Shown here piece after piece: positions 23,769-35,986 of a stretch of DNA of 64,000 nucleotides. The notes beneath the pieces were generated by a model that saw nothing but the letters and a program-made list of their open reading frames with translations, made no database searches and was not told the DNA's origin. The stretch's first letter is position 1. Each line of letters begins with the position of its first letter. The DNA comes from Schistosoma mansoni (taxonomy: Eukaryota; Platyhelminthes; Trematoda; Strigeidida; Schistosomatidae), in the NCBI RefSeq assembly GCF_000237925.1, contig NC_031502.1, positions 37,139,612 to 37,203,611 of the forward strand, in the 5' to 3' direction. The translations under genes and the position numbers were made by a program.

Positions 23769-24514
23769 TTGTTGTCAACTTTCCAAACATGTTCACAGTA
23801 ATATAAGGCATGTAACATGTATATTAAATAACTAAATTTTTGCTGGCTTACTGAAGTAACAAACAGTAACAATTTCAAACGTACAAAGAAATAGGAATAC
23901 TCTTAGTTATAAAACATACAATCTAGAATCAAATATGGCCTCAGTCTTTCTACGTTTGCATACAAAATTTCAATATATATATTTATATATATAAGGCGTA
24001 CACTTAGACAAAACTAATTCATAAAAATAAGTAGACAGAATAAATATAATTACGCCTTTGATTGTTACTATACAGTTGAAGAAACATTAGTATTATTTCA
24101 ATTTGGAGTCGTTCTATTGATTGTAATAAGATAAAAGAAACTAGTAGGAAATATTGTGTAGATCAGATATTAACTAATTTAAACACCGATTTTTAGTTGA
24201 TATGGGAATTAGACAAAAAGAACAAACACAATAATGAAAAATAGACATCAACTTAGAAATTTTTGGGAAATTTAACAGTGACAACAAAAGTAGCTTTAAA
24301 TGTTTCCTATAAATAAAAGTACACTGAAAGAGAGATTAGTGATTTTATGCATCAATAATTTTACAGTTATTTTGTGTTGTTTTGCTTGGAAGATAATATA
24401 TTTTTCTATTTTTAATACTTTAGTCCAAAATTAATAGCTTAGTTAATAAAGGGTTGACATTCTGAAGTAATAGTTATTAGATTAGAGTTTCTATATGAGA
24501 ATCAGTAGTCAACT
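23769..24514. other. No feature seen
   Basis: AT-rich, with a tata-rich tract near 23964-23992. Confidence 0.6.
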
Positions 24515-24597
24515 GTAGATATGTTTAGATGACAAGTCCTAAATAGAACTAAACATGCTTTCTAGAATTCACTACAGGCTACTATCTGAATAACAGG
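24515..24597 (+). mobile_element. Old family A ribozyme remnant
   Basis: The order gatgacaagtcctaaatag, then aactaaac, then attcactacaggctactatc follows the family A ribozyme and end, with several core changes. Confidence 0.5.
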
Positions 24598-26340
24598 ATA
24601 TCACTTATGAATAATTTTACATTGTTAGAGTAAGGAATTTATAAAGATTGTTAATTTTGATAATTTACATCATAAACTAATCTGATTTTTAGCAAATACT
24701 GAAAACGAAGAGATATTAGACAGATGTTTTGTACGAGTATGGCACTTCACAACCACTACTTCACAAGATATCAAATTCAAAACCTAAAGGCCTTACGATG
24801 AGTCTTTGAGCTTCAAATCAATGGACTGGAATTCAGTAATTCTTATAACTGGTTCTGGCCAGTTTACATTATTGAGCGGCTCACATCCACTTTGATGTTC
24901 TACACCCAACATATATAAATAATCTTTTAGTCAATTGTAAAATTTTGGATGTAAAGTAAATAACTGCTTGTATTAGTCATAAGTTATAATTACGCACTAT
25001 CGAGTAATTCTAAAATAACACTAAATAATACTTCCTACGTTCTAATGCTTGTCAAATATCTTTTTCAAATCAAATTAATCAGCACGAAATAAGATATTAT
25101 AAACACGATAGGTAGAAACAGTTATCTCTAACACTAGATTGTTATTTCTTAAATTAAAATAATATAATTTGTAGCTAAGTTTTTTTTAAGTAAATTCAGT
25201 AATATTTTAAGTGGTTTCATTGTAGTAGTCTGCTGGATGTCTTTATTCACTGTTAATGTTCGTTTGGTCATCTGAACAGCTATATATATATATATATATC
25301 CTTGGCCACATTCTGTTACCGACCCCCTTGTTGATTTGGTAATACTACTCATATGTCTATACTACTTCAGATAAAATGTTACTTTCTCTTCCACAAACTT
25401 TTCACCTATAATAGAGAAAGAAAATTGACAATTGTTTGTTTTTACATATTTATATTCTACTATATATATATATCAATATAAATTGTATGTTATTTGCTTA
25501 TATGCGATTGTACCTGTGTATTGACTCAAATACTATTTTACAGTTTATAGATCAGTAGAACAACGGGTACAAACACATAAACAAACAAACACATACACAT
25601 ACACACACAACAGATATACATTTTAGAGTATTTAAATGAAATATAATAATCATTCATTTTTAATCTAACAACATTTAGAAATTTTAATTTTTGGCCTTTT
25701 TCTTTTCTTTTTTTTTACATTTTTCTTTTGGATACAACAATCTAATGATCATTGATAAAAGGAATTAATTGATATCGATAAATATACTACTCATAATCAT
25801 AACCATCTTTTAGATGTATTCATTTAAGAAGAATATGTATATATATATTGTTTCTAATCAACCAGTTTTATAAACAATATCCTACTACGGTAACTGTTCA
25901 TCTACTTTATTTTATAGTGAATATAAATTTTATACCTTTCATTAATAAAAGTACACAGTGATTATACTTTTTTTCGTTTTTTTTTTGAAGAATTTGATGA
26001 AAAAGAAAAAAATAAGAATAAGCATTGGGTAATTGAAACGGAAATATAAATTTTACTGAATCACAGTTCCTTTGTACAATACATATTACCATTATTATTA
26101 CTTGATTACGTAATAGTACTATTATTTTAAAACTAGCGGTTCATCATAAAAGGGAAATAATGTTGAATGGATTTGGCAAATAATTTAATTCGTAAATAAT
26201 TAAAAGAAACCATTTCGAAACTTTATCTTATTTAAGTAAGTCTATAATATTGTATTGCATTAATGTAAATATACAAATATGCTTTCCATTTTGTTCTTTG
26301 TTTTTATTTATGTAAATTTTGTACGCATAACATTATCAAA
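24598..26340. other. No gene seen; (TA)n tracts
   Basis: (TA)n tracts lie near 25281-25300 and 25461-25472. A CA-rich stretch is near 25575-25612 and a T-run region near 25700-25720. Small ORFs here are low-complexity. Confidence 0.6.
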
Positions 26341-26545
26341 GTTGATTTCATAACTTATTCTAAGCTAGACCACCATTGAAAATTTGGAAGCACTTGACAG
26401 CCATTTCATTCTTTGTATGGGATTATTCAGCAGTGTGCATCCACGATTTTGCATGCGAGACTCGAACCCAGGACCTTCGGTCTCGAATACAAACTCTTAA
26501 CCTTTACGCCACTGAATTAGCATCTAACAATAGTAATGCCTAACT
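26341..26545 (-). mobile_element. Family B SINE, no head
   Basis: Antisense tail, ribozyme remnant and tRNA-like part (B box antisense actcgaacccaggacc). The ribozyme still shows CTGAATA for CTGAGGA and has lost GAAA. Confidence 0.65.
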
Positions 26546-27804
26546 AAGTGTTCAAATTGTAATAAATATTACTAATAAAATATAAATAGAATGTTCAATG
26601 TTGTTTGTAGGAGTTAATGTATTTTGGTAAGTTTTTTTCTAGAATAGATATGAAGTTGTTATCATTTTACCAACAATTGATATTTCCATTCTAAGATATA
26701 CTCACTAGTTCTATTCAATTTCTGTAATCAATCAGTCTTTGAATGAATTATTTATGAAATTATGAATAAATTGGGCGTTTGAAGATATTTATCTATAATT
26801 TAGTAATTCATTACATTATTGACTAATAGATTTAAATTTATTAGTGTTTTCAATCATATATATACATTTAGTTATTAACGTATTCCTGTCAAATACTACC
26901 CAGTTCAATGCATTAAAATGTAAGTATCAGAAAGATATGTGAATGATATATAGCCCAGTGTATTTTAGATCAATGGTCAGACCGACTGTTTACTTATTTG
27001 TAATGCACAGTAAACCTTCACCTACAATTCTAACTACTTTCTTTAGAGCCTTATCATTTTTCACTCGGTTATAACAAGTGTTTATATCACTTTATTGTCA
27101 AATCACAATTTATATATATATATATATCCAATTCACTTGCTGGTGTGTTGGGGCTTTGGTCGTCAGTGTTATAATTTATTTAGCAATCGTCATTTTATGT
27201 TTTTTTCTGTATATTATCAACCCCTTAAATTAACAAACGCTAATAAACATGCTGTAGGGATACAAAAGACTGAAGATAATGATAAGCAAATTGATAAAGA
27301 AGTACTATCAGCTGAATTGAATAAAATTCTAACCGACCATCAAATAATTTAATAATTACCGCTTCCATGCAAACTTTCATTAAAAGGAGTATTAACCGAT
27401 GGACCACTTTAAATCTATATTTGAATAACTAATTCTGTTCAGCAATAAGACCTAGCAGTCTTGCTTGTTCCTAACCAAAACTTTTGTTACTAATATTCTC
27501 AAAAAGATATCTCAGTATGTATAAAATCCCTTGCTCGCTATGAGTTTGGACCATTGAAGAGCCTGACTAATTCGCATTTCTCTCAATAAGTTCATAGTCG
27601 AGGATAACACATTATGTCATTGAAAAACAGATTATAGGAAACCTCTAAAACATCAACAAAACAAAACTATCTCCCAAAAGGTTATCACTCATATGAATAT
27701 TTTACACTCACTTATTTCGTTTATTTATTTTAACTTTCAACTCTCATTAACTAATGACACCAGACTTCTGTATTATGATTTTGTCAAAATTGATTGTATC
27801 GATC
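26546..27804. other. No supported gene
   Basis: (TA)n tract near 27111-27127. A + ORF at 27095-27352 ends with a charged stretch preceded by a tag at 27255-27257; see findings. Nothing else seen. Confidence 0.5.
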
Positions 27805-27965
27805 GCTAGATTTTGGCCTACTGGTGCAAAACTAACTCATTTACCAAGAAATATTAAGGTTCTCGGTTCTGTCTCAAGGAAGATCATGGATTCACGTTAT
27901 TAGAGACGTCCTATGCTAAAAAAACATTTTTCCTGTACTTCCTGGTTTTCAAAGATTTTTAAATA
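27805..27965 (+). mobile_element. Old family B SINE remnant
   Basis: Faint copy: a B-box-like ttctcggttctgtctc, then tcatggattcacg and a tail-like cttcctggttttcaaag, in the family order. Confidence 0.4.
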
Positions 27966-28199
27966 GGTTTTTTCTATGAAAAAACAATCGATTCCTTCTA
28001 TTCCCCAGAATTCCCTCAATTTAACTGAGTATAGAAGAGAAAATCACAAATATATATATATATATGGTTACATAGGTCAGCGTGTCAATTAAACATCTGA
28101 TATAAATAGTCTGACCTCAATAACAATTTAAACTGATGAAACATATTTCAGTTTGAACCGAAAAATACATACATAATGTCACTTTCATCTGTGGTCAAT
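27966..28199. repeat. Spacer with (TA)n
   Basis: A (TA)n tract lies near 28050-28065 in otherwise plain AT-rich sequence. Confidence 0.6.
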
Positions 28200-28282
28200 A
28201 GTTACTCAACCATATGAATGCATACAGACAAAAATGAAATAGAATAATTGACCACACAGTAATAAATAGTGTTATACTATTT

Positions 28283-28305
28283 AAAAATGAACAATATTTG
28301 AGCGA
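28283..28305. repeat. Terminal direct repeat of the Penelope-like element (3' copy)
   Basis: 23 bp identical and in the same orientation to 31269-31291 (key part aacaatatttgagcga). The two copies bracket the ORF and its 3' flank. Confidence 0.7.
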
Positions 28306-28340
28306 ACAATTGTTTTCAATAACTTCATCATCAGGCTCTA
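28296..28340 (-). ncRNA. Candidate hammerhead ribozyme of the Penelope-like element
   Basis: The - strand shows GAGC, CTGATGA, a 10-base segment, GAAA, a self-complementary ACAATTGT, TTC, then GCTC. GAGC and GCTC form helix I, and cleavage would fall between 28304 and 28303. Penelope-like elements are known to carry small hammerheads near their terminal repeats. Helix II is poor (no stable pairs visible) and helix I is only four pairs, so activity is uncertain. Confidence 0.45.
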
Positions 28341-28811
28341 CAGTTATAAGTCCATAATTATAATATTTTACAAAGTCCAAAATGAGGCATGTATTAATGA
28401 ATTTGACAATGTTATATGTTAAAAATGGTAAACGTTTGCATCTGTTACGACATATATATACTTTAAAATTGTGTTATTTGTAAATTAGAAAGGTCATTTA
28501 ATAAAGGTCAAAGTGATTTGTAATCAAGTGTCTAGTCACAATCGATTTAATAGTAATTTCGAAAAAATGAAAATGCAAAAAAATTGTGTGAATAAAGTGC
28601 ATAGTAGGAGAATTTCACATTGTCAATTGAGATAATAATGATAAATAGTAATGGTAATAGTAATAAGATTGTTGTGTGAATATAATATGTAATAAAAGGG
28701 ATGTTATCAGGATAATTACGATAAAGGAATTGGGAATGATGGATGTGAAGATTAAGATAGAGGTGATCAACAAAGAAAAAAAAAAGGGGGGGGAGGTTTA
28801 TAATATTTAGT

Positions 28812-31259
28812 TTAGGAAACCGGTGATCCAGTCGTAGGCCAAGGTAAACATAGTGGCTGGATATACTTTTTTTGGATGCATAAATTTGGTTTTCTAGAGT
28901 TGATCCAGATGGCTTCGGCTATGTAAAGTAATCGTAATCTAGCTCTTTGAGGTAGAGTTTTCGGAACTTGATATAAAACAGAGAAGGCTTCTTCTATTTT
29001 GATATGATGTTCACTGTCTACCAAGTGAGAAAGGATGGCGCTGTTAATGGATTTAGTGACTCCTTTTCCCAACCATGCTGGTACATGTTCACGAATACGC
29101 AAGGATAAAGCCCTCTGAGTACGGCCTATGTAACTAGCTCCACAGGAGCAGTTGAATTGGTATACACACATGGAAGAGCCCATCTTCGGTAACTTATCCT
29201 TGATTAATTGTGTGAGTACTGGTTTAGTTGAGAAAGTGACGTGTAGCTTAGCGGCGTAAAACGTCCTTTCAACCGATCTTTTCAGTCGGCGTGTTAGAAT
29301 ATCACTCGCTATGTCACCTTTGAAGTCCAGTTTCAAATACAAGGTTTTTTTACTCACTGTTTCACAATTTCTTCTTATTTTAACAGTACTTTCTACTAGG
29401 TATTTCTTAACGAACTTATCCGGGTAGCCATTCCTTCGCAATGTATTTTTCAGTATATCTATTTCACTCTCAACAGTGTCCTCAGAACATAATAGCTTGA
29501 TTCTGTGACTGAGACATTTAACCAAATTTATTTTATACTGAAGAGGAGTGAAGCTTTGGAAATGGGTATACTGACCCGTCCATGTATTCTTTCTAAATGT
29601 ATTTCGTTTGATGGAACCATCTCTCCTTCTAGAAAGTAGGACGTCGAGGAAAGCTATACTATTGTCTTTCTCTTCTTCGCTGGTGAATTGAATAGCTGGG
29701 TGGACGTTATTGAAAAAGTCTAACATCTCCTGTTTGTCAACCATTTCGTCGCATACGATTAGTGTGTCATCTATGTATCTACAGTAGTAGTCTAGCTCAC
29801 TTAAGGTGTCTTTTAACGGTCCATTTTCCAGTTTGGCCAGAAAAATGTCAGCAAGGATCGGGCCTAGTGGTGATCCCATTGCTACTCCATCTACTTGTCT
29901 GTAAAATTCATTGTTAAACTTAAAGTAGATATTCATAGTACATTTCAACAGGAGTTCTTTCAATTTATTTATTGGAATCGGTATCCCTATTTTCTTTTCT
30001 AGCACTTGTTCACATATGTAATCGATAGTTTCAATCAGGGGGATGTTAGTGAACAAAGATGCTATGTCTAGTGATAGCATGGTTTTACCATTTATATTCC
30101 TATTTTTTATTGAATCCACAAATTCAAACACGTCTTTAACACTGTGGTTAACCAGTTCTTGGTGTAATGGTTCCAATAATTTCACTAACCATTTTGCTGT
30201 TGAATGGTATGGTGAGTTTGACATGTCCAGAATTGGGCGTAAAGGAACCTCAGGTTTGTGAATCTTAGGTAGGCCATAGAGTCGAGGAGTATATGTTCCA
30301 GAAGGCTTGAGCTCATTATAGGTATGCTCAGAGATGTATTGATGTTGTTTTAAAAATTTTAATGCCTCAGTTAGTTGGCGTTCAGTCTTTTCATTGTGGT
30401 CTTTACATGAACCAAGCTTTTGGAATTTAGTTTGATCACGCAGTAGGTTATTCATCTTATCTAAATAATCTGTTTTGTTTAGAATTACGGTGCCGGATCC
30501 TTTATCAGGTTTAGTGATAAGAATGTGTTCATTCAATTTTAGTTTCCGGATAGCTTCACGATGTTTATCAGTCAATATACTATTTGTATAATGCTTGTTG
30601 CTTTTAAATTGGTTACAGCAGTCAACCAGCGTGGTTTTGAACCTTTCATGTTCTACTTTTGTCGTGGGTGTAAGGTCTTGTGTCTGGGTAAATAGATTTT
30701 CAAACTGGACATCAGTCTTCAGATGATCCACATGTCTACGACTATCACAAAACTTAGGACCTAATGATAAAACCTCTAGTTGAGTCCTATCGAGATTAAC
30801 AGAGGAAAAGTTAAAAACATACCGCTTACAGTCGTCTGGAAAATCCGGTTTAAATATCTGGTTGTCTAGTCCTTTGATTAGGTCGATTCTCTTTTTGTTT
30901 TCCCTTGTTTTTTGTACTTCTAGGACATAAGTCATAAATGAATCCTTTAAGTTTTGTGGAAGATCTTCAACGGCATATAATCGCTGTGCAATATTCCTTT
31001 CTAATTCTACAGTATATGCTTGAAGAGATTCGATTTGACTGAGCGCATATCTTTTTAGTGATTTGATATTAGGTTTAATTTTACATCGTCGTAAGGATTT
31101 GCAATAGGCTTTCGGATATCGGTGTGTAACAGTGCAATTACGAATAAAATCAAGATTGGTTTTCGCTTCTGTGAGTTTCGCACTATACTTCAGGAATTCG
31201 TTGAGTCCCTTCAGTGCAACTGGGTGCTCACTGGATTTTAGTAGTTTAAAAATCCCCAT
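28812..31259 (-). CDS. Penelope-like reverse transcriptase with GIY-YIG endonuclease
   Basis: Unbroken ORF of 815 codons from the ATG at 31259-31257 (the frame is open further upstream, so an earlier non-ATG start is possible). Counting from a codon seven residues upstream, motifs are: KPDKGSGTVI (257-266), YGLPKIHKP (335-343), RPILDMSNSPYHS (348-360), SLDIASLFTNIP (403-414, first catalytic Asp 405), DGVAMGSPLGP (464-474), RYIDDT (501-506, catalytic Asp pair 504-505), and a C-terminal GIY-YIG nuclease: CVYQFNCSCGASYIG (705-719), Arg-rich helix, Glu 789, Asn 799. This order and the telomerase-like RT style are typical of Penelope-like elements; length matches the family. The protein would nick target DNA and copy its RNA. 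No frameshift or internal stop is seen, so the copy is young or recently amplified. A related schistosome element, Cercyon, is known; identity to it was not tested. Confidence 0.9.
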   Translation of the reverse strand: MGIFKLLKSSEHPVALKGLNEFLKYSAKLTEAKTNLDFIRNCTVTHRYPKAYCKSLRRCKIKPNIKSLKRYALSQIESLQAYTVELERNIAQRLYAVEDLPQNLKDSFMTYVLEVQKTRENKKRIDLIKGLDNQIFKPDFPDDCKRYVFNFSSVNLDRTQLEVLSLGPKFCDSRRHVDHLKTDVQFENLFTQTQDLTPTTKVEHERFKTTLVDCCNQFKSNKHYTNSILTDKHREAIRKLKLNEHILITKPDKGSGTVILNKTDYLDKMNNLLRDQTKFQKLGSCKDHNEKTERQLTEALKFLKQHQYISEHTYNELKPSGTYTPRLYGLPKIHKPEVPLRPILDMSNSPYHSTAKWLVKLLEPLHQELVNHSVKDVFEFVDSIKNRNINGKTMLSLDIASLFTNIPLIETIDYICEQVLEKKIGIPIPINKLKELLLKCTMNIYFKFNNEFYRQVDGVAMGSPLGPILADIFLAKLENGPLKDTLSELDYYCRYIDDTLIVCDEMVDKQEMLDFFNNVHPAIQFTSEEEKDNSIAFLDVLLSRRRDGSIKRNTFRKNTWTGQYTHFQSFTPLQYKINLVKCLSHRIKLLCSEDTVESEIDILKNTLRRNGYPDKFVKKYLVESTVKIRRNCETVSKKTLYLKLDFKGDIASDILTRRLKRSVERTFYAAKLHVTFSTKPVLTQLIKDKLPKMGSSMCVYQFNCSCGASYIGRTQRALSLRIREHVPAWLGKGVTKSINSAILSHLVDSEHHIKIEEAFSVLYQVPKTLPQRARLRLLYIAEAIWINSRKPNLCIQKKYIQPLCLPWPTTGSPVS

Positions 31260-31268
31260 AGATAATTC

Positions 31269-31291
31269 AAAAATGAACAATATTTGAGCGA
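31269..31291. repeat. Terminal direct repeat of the Penelope-like element (5' copy)
   Basis: Lies just upstream of the ORF and ends two bases beyond the point matching the predicted ribozyme cleavage site in the 3' copy (28283-28305). It probably marks the 5' end of this insertion. Confidence 0.65.
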
Positions 31292-31793
31292 GTCGGATTA
31301 TTAGATTAAAGTATTATCGTACTATATCAGTGAGAGAAAAAGAATATTTTTAAACCATTCGTTATGTCAAATACCAGAGACTCAGAAACAAAAATAGTGT
31401 CGCTGGTAAATGAAAAGGTTAGACATGGGAAATATGGAAGTAAAAAAGGATTTTCTTTTTGACGATATTATCTTTATGAGCCGAACGATTGTAATTTTGA
31501 GTGAATTCTACAAATAGTTAACCGTAATTATATATAGACGTGTCAACTCATCAGCATCTTTGATATTGTCACTAGTGTGACGTATGCTATTTATGTCGGG
31601 AGATTAAAGTATGCAGCACAAGTCGGAAGTGGAATGCCTGGCAGCACAAGATTGAACTGAAGAGAACTTAAAGGGAAACAGGAAGTGATTGCAATAACTG
31701 CAGAATTGGAACATTCTTGAAACATGTAAACAACCACCGAAGAAAAGCGTGGCGTACATATTTTGCCATGACGCTGTGTAATTTTGCATATTA
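31292..31793. other. No feature identified
   Basis: 31590-31790 is less AT-rich than its surroundings and may be an unrecognised repeat. It is cut by the assembly gap. Confidence 0.5.
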
Positions 31794-31993
31794 NNNNNNN
31801 NNNNNNNNNNNNNNNNNNNNNNNNNNNNNNNNNNNNNNNNNNNNNNNNNNNNNNNNNNNNNNNNNNNNNNNNNNNNNNNNNNNNNNNNNNNNNNNNNNNN
31901 NNNNNNNNNNNNNNNNNNNNNNNNNNNNNNNNNNNNNNNNNNNNNNNNNNNNNNNNNNNNNNNNNNNNNNNNNNNNNNNNNNNNNNNNNNNNN
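31794..31993. other. Assembly gap (200 N)
   Basis: Exactly 200 N, a standard gap size. The true length is unknown. Confidence 0.99.
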
Positions 31994-32939
31994 TATTTAT
32001 TCGGTAATAATATTTATTTACTCTAAAGAAATGACTTCCACTCAGTCACAAAATGTAAGTAATTCAAATTCCTACTCATTGTGATATAAAAGATTTACTA
32101 CTAATTTATTATTGAATTCCTTATCAATCCTCAATTTATTTGATATTACGAAGTCTAACCTTGATAATGATACCTTGTTGATTATTGTTAGGTAGCACAT
32201 AATGTACATAAAACCCTGCCTATTTGTTGTCCCCAAAGAATCAAACGAAATGGTATAGTATACCCATTGAAATGAAAATTACATTTAACATTTTAGTACA
32301 GCTCTATGTAACTCCTTCTTGATAACATCTTTAACTTCATAATGGTCACCAAATATTTCATTTAACTTTCATACAAATCAGTAGGACTCCAAAAATTACC
32401 GTATATTATTAATTACTACGGACTATATAACTCTTAGAAATGAATAATTGTATAAGAAAGTTGTATTTTGTTCACTTGCCAATTATATTTTCGTACATTT
32501 TAGTTAAGCGAATATATTTCTGATTTGAGTATGGTCGTTTATTTTGACTAAAATGATATAAAAAATCTAGTTTAATCGTAAGTTTAAGTAGTCATATAAG
32601 TTAATACATTAGGTATCATAAGTGACACACAACGATTATAATACAGGTAATATGTATGAACAACAACATACATTTATGGTTTGTTTTGTGATAGAAATAT
32701 CAACAGCTACTGAATAGGTTTTGAGAAGGACAAATATATTTCAAGTTTGGATATAGTTTTCATTAAAAAGGACAGAATATCAAACACTTTAAAATGCAAC
32801 TATACATATTAATTTTGTATGTCAAGTAAAGTCTGTTAGTTGAAAATAACCCGTAAAAAATAACTATCCTGAACCCATCAGTCTAAACATGTACACCAAA
32901 TAGAAAGCAGTTTTCGTTTAAAATAATTGGTTTGAATTC
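31994..32939. other. No feature seen
   Basis: AT-rich spacer. Confidence 0.6.
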
Positions 32940-33030
32940 CCCTACCTGTGAGTTCGAATTCTGAAGGTAGAACCAGTTCCCTCAAGATCACAAATATGCC
33001 TCGTAGACAAGTGTCGACTGAGTTCCGACT
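32940..33030 (+). mobile_element. Old family C SINE remnant
   Basis: Keeps accagttccctcaagatcac and the order B-box-like, linker, ribozyme start (gtagacaagtg for ctgacgagtg) of the copy at 53532-53787. Confidence 0.45.
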
Positions 33031-33504
33031 TAAAGCTTCCACAATTCGCCGTCAAATCCTAGAATTTACATGGAGTGCTCTGTGCTATTTAACTGCATAA
33101 TCTACTGATTACATTGCGGTCTGTTAAACATAGACTGATATCACTATAGACCAGATGACAAGCTATTGTCTTTAATTCTTTGCAATGGAATCAATACAAA
33201 TTCTCGATGACAGTCATTGTATTTCTTAAATAACAAGTAATGAGGAAGAAATTTAATTCGGGAAGTGAATCTCGACTATAAAGAATGTAATGTTGAATCA
33301 AATGCTGCTTTTATGGTAGTTTTAATAAATTAATTGAACCAAAGTTTGATTTTTATCTGTCTTATAAAAACTGATTTGTAACTCATTTAACTGCACAATC
33401 AAAAGTAATAATTAGCACTTTGATTTACAACTAAGTATGAATTTCAAAAAAAAATTCATAATAATTTGCCAAGTTTTATTTTGCAAGTGTCCATTTATTT
33501 CCAT
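33031..33504. other. No feature seen
   Basis: AT-rich spacer. Confidence 0.6.
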
Positions 33505-33508
33505 CTAT

Positions 33509-33826
33509 TGTGGTGTGTGCTACTGATGTCCACAGATATAAGTAGTATGTATCATCAATTGAAATTGAAATGTCTGTAGGCAGATGGTTAAGACGATCAA
33601 AGAAAAGAGAATAAGAACAGAGAATAATTATTGTGCAAACGAAAGAACAATGAAGTCTAAAAGATTGTTTGACTATCTGCAGAAGGAACAGACAAGTTTG
33701 AGAAAATTGATTAACATTTTGTAAATGAAAAAATTAACTGTATGGTTCTCAGATTTTACTAACATATTCTGTGCTTTTGTGTTGAAATACGTTGGATTAT
33801 CCCCACTTGTGTTCTCTTTCATTACA
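33509..33826 (+). mobile_element. Solo LTR fossil (family L2)
   Basis: 318 bp with TGTGGTGTG and CATTACA ends. The 4-bp flanks are ctat and caat, an imperfect duplication. The longest L2 copy in the window. Confidence 0.6.
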
Positions 33827-33830
33827 CAAT

Positions 33831-35216
33831 ATGTTAGTCTATAGAATTCATATAACTCGCTTTTTGTCAAATTTATCAAAATAAAAACAGTTTAAAACAA
33901 TAATTCTTATTTTCCAAGGTTTATTTATCTTAAAAATAAACGAACAATCTTAATGATATAACTAGTTTACTTCATAACAATAAAGTTCACATTTTTTCCC
34001 ACCTACACAACAAAATTATCTTGGCTACAAAAAAGTTAACTTTGTTCCATTATCAGTAACAAGCAAAAAAGAAAAAAATTTTCTTGAATAATCAACACAT
34101 TTGGGAAAAAAGTTTTATTTATCTAACGCCCACGTTAAACATGTTGATTAAATGTGAATTCGGAAAGAAACAGAAAAAAAAGTACTTTTGAGAATTAATT
34201 TGAAGAGATAGTATCTAATTTATTAAGGATATGAAAAGCAGCTCTTGAAGTGCTTGATTATTCAGTAGGTAAACTAATATATATGTATATATATTCAGTT
34301 TTACTGCTTCCCTGTACATCATACTATTTTGTATGAGAACAAACGTAAACTTAGAAATTTAACTCTGTTTACTCAAGTTTAAATTTAATGAGCGTAATAT
34401 TGAAGATCAGAGTGTTTGGAAAATTAATTTCGTGATAATATATGCATGCTTATCATAATTTATTCATGTGAGTAGTACATAATCATCATACAATAGGTAG
34501 TGGGTTATTGAATTTGTATATATTACATATATCTATGTGTATGAATACTAGACATAGGAGGGGTTAGAACTTAAATAAAAAATAAACGATTTTAGCGTTA
34601 TATTAAAATAAGGTTAACATTCGATTTTATACACATGGATTCAGCTCCATATTTATTTCAGTAAGGAAACGAATATATAAGGAACAGCTTAAAGTAAAAA
34701 GCTAGTAGATTTATCGAAACAATGAAATTTATATAGCGTCTTTTTACTTATTCCATCTAACTTCAACTTGTTAGGAGTGAAGTTGTCTTTGCACCTAATC
34801 ACGAGTTGAATTAAGCTGTGAACCCGATTAAACAGTTGTAAAAGTAAGTGTTCACACAAAGCTGAGCATCCAGGGTTCAACCTCTAGTGAGATAGCAGAT
34901 TCGTAATGGGGTGAAGTTCTATTCTTTAACAAAATTGTCCAACGGTATCTGGTTTAATATGTGTCCCTATTAAGATCAACCTCTGATGAGGTAATAATTT
35001 TGTCATTTTCTTACACACGTGATACTGATAATAGATTTCATGCACTCAACTAAAAAGATGTAAGTATTTAAACAAGGTAAATAAGCATGTGAATTATTGT
35101 TTATAAAAATGATTTTGTTTTACTCAACTAAAAAAGTATTCATGGTTGACTACAGTTTACAAAACATTTGTATCCAAAACGTTTTATGATTTAACGCTAG
35201 TTTGTCAATATTCTTT
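33831..35216. other. No feature seen
   Basis: AT-rich with a TA-rich tract near 34280-34295. The 63-codon - ORF at 34689-34880 is unrecognised. Confidence 0.55.
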
Positions 35217-35675
35217 TTCATAAGAAAGGGATTTTGTGGAGATTTTATTAATTTAATAGTTGAATTCATAAGTCCAGTAAAGCTAGATCACTATGGAAAA
35301 CCTAGGAGCACTGGACGGCTGTTTAGTTCCAGTATGGGACTTCTCAACAGTGCGCGTCCAACATCGCCTCGTGGGATTCGAAACCATTACCCATCGGTTT
35401 CACGCACGAAAACGTAACCTCTAGACCATTGAACTGGCCAGCATCCAACGGTGTTAATGTCTGACTTCAAGCAATCCACGAAATTACGCCACCTTCCACC
35501 ATTGTCTCGCGTTCGCTCGCGGAACCAAATATCCCGGTTTCGAATCACATGAGCAGGATAGTGGACGCGTACTGCTGAGAAGTCTCATACTAGAATGAAA
35601 AGGCCGTCCAGTGCTTTCATATTTCCCATGATGGTTTAGCTTCAATTAACTCATCAACTCAACTATTAACTATTC
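35217..35675. mobile_element. Two family B SINEs, head to head
   Basis: An antisense copy (tail, ribozyme, tRNA-like part, part of the head; about 35217-35513) meets a sense copy (tRNA-like part, ribozyme, tail; about 35514-35675). Both ribozymes are damaged: the left core is TTGAGAA, the right CTGAGAA. The outer ends are both 3' tails. Confidence 0.7.
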
Positions 35676-35986
35676 TTTTAATTAAAAAGAAAAACGTAAG
35701 AAACTTGCAAATAAAGACATCAAAAACAAGTTTAATAAGAATTGGAGTGAAAATAAAAATAACATGTTGTTTGATTTGCTCATTTTTTTTATTTTCCATA
35801 ATCAAATATCCCGTTGTTCTTTGAACATTTTCTATATTTGGATGTCATATGAAATTCTATTTGTATGCAGTGGGTTAATGCGATTTATTGATTTTATTAT
35901 ATAAACGGTACTTTTTATTTAAATAAAACGAAAATCATACTATGTGAAATAAAATTAATATTATTTTGAAACTAAGTAAAGATCTA

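Larger units (their letters stand above)
28200..28811 (-). mobile_element. 3' flank of the Penelope-like element
   Basis: This region follows the stop codon on the - strand. It holds a C-run/T-run (28776-28796), plain AT-rich sequence, then the candidate ribozyme at 28296-28340 and a 23-bp match (28283-28305) to the element's 5' end (31269-31291). An inverted pair (tgtggtcaat near 28250, attgaccaca near 28195) lies further out. The outer 3' limit is not determined. Confidence 0.55.

Noticed and set aside
30043-30261. 72-codon + strand ORF inside the Penelope-like element
   Set aside because: Antisense to the conserved RT-coding frame, so a shadow.
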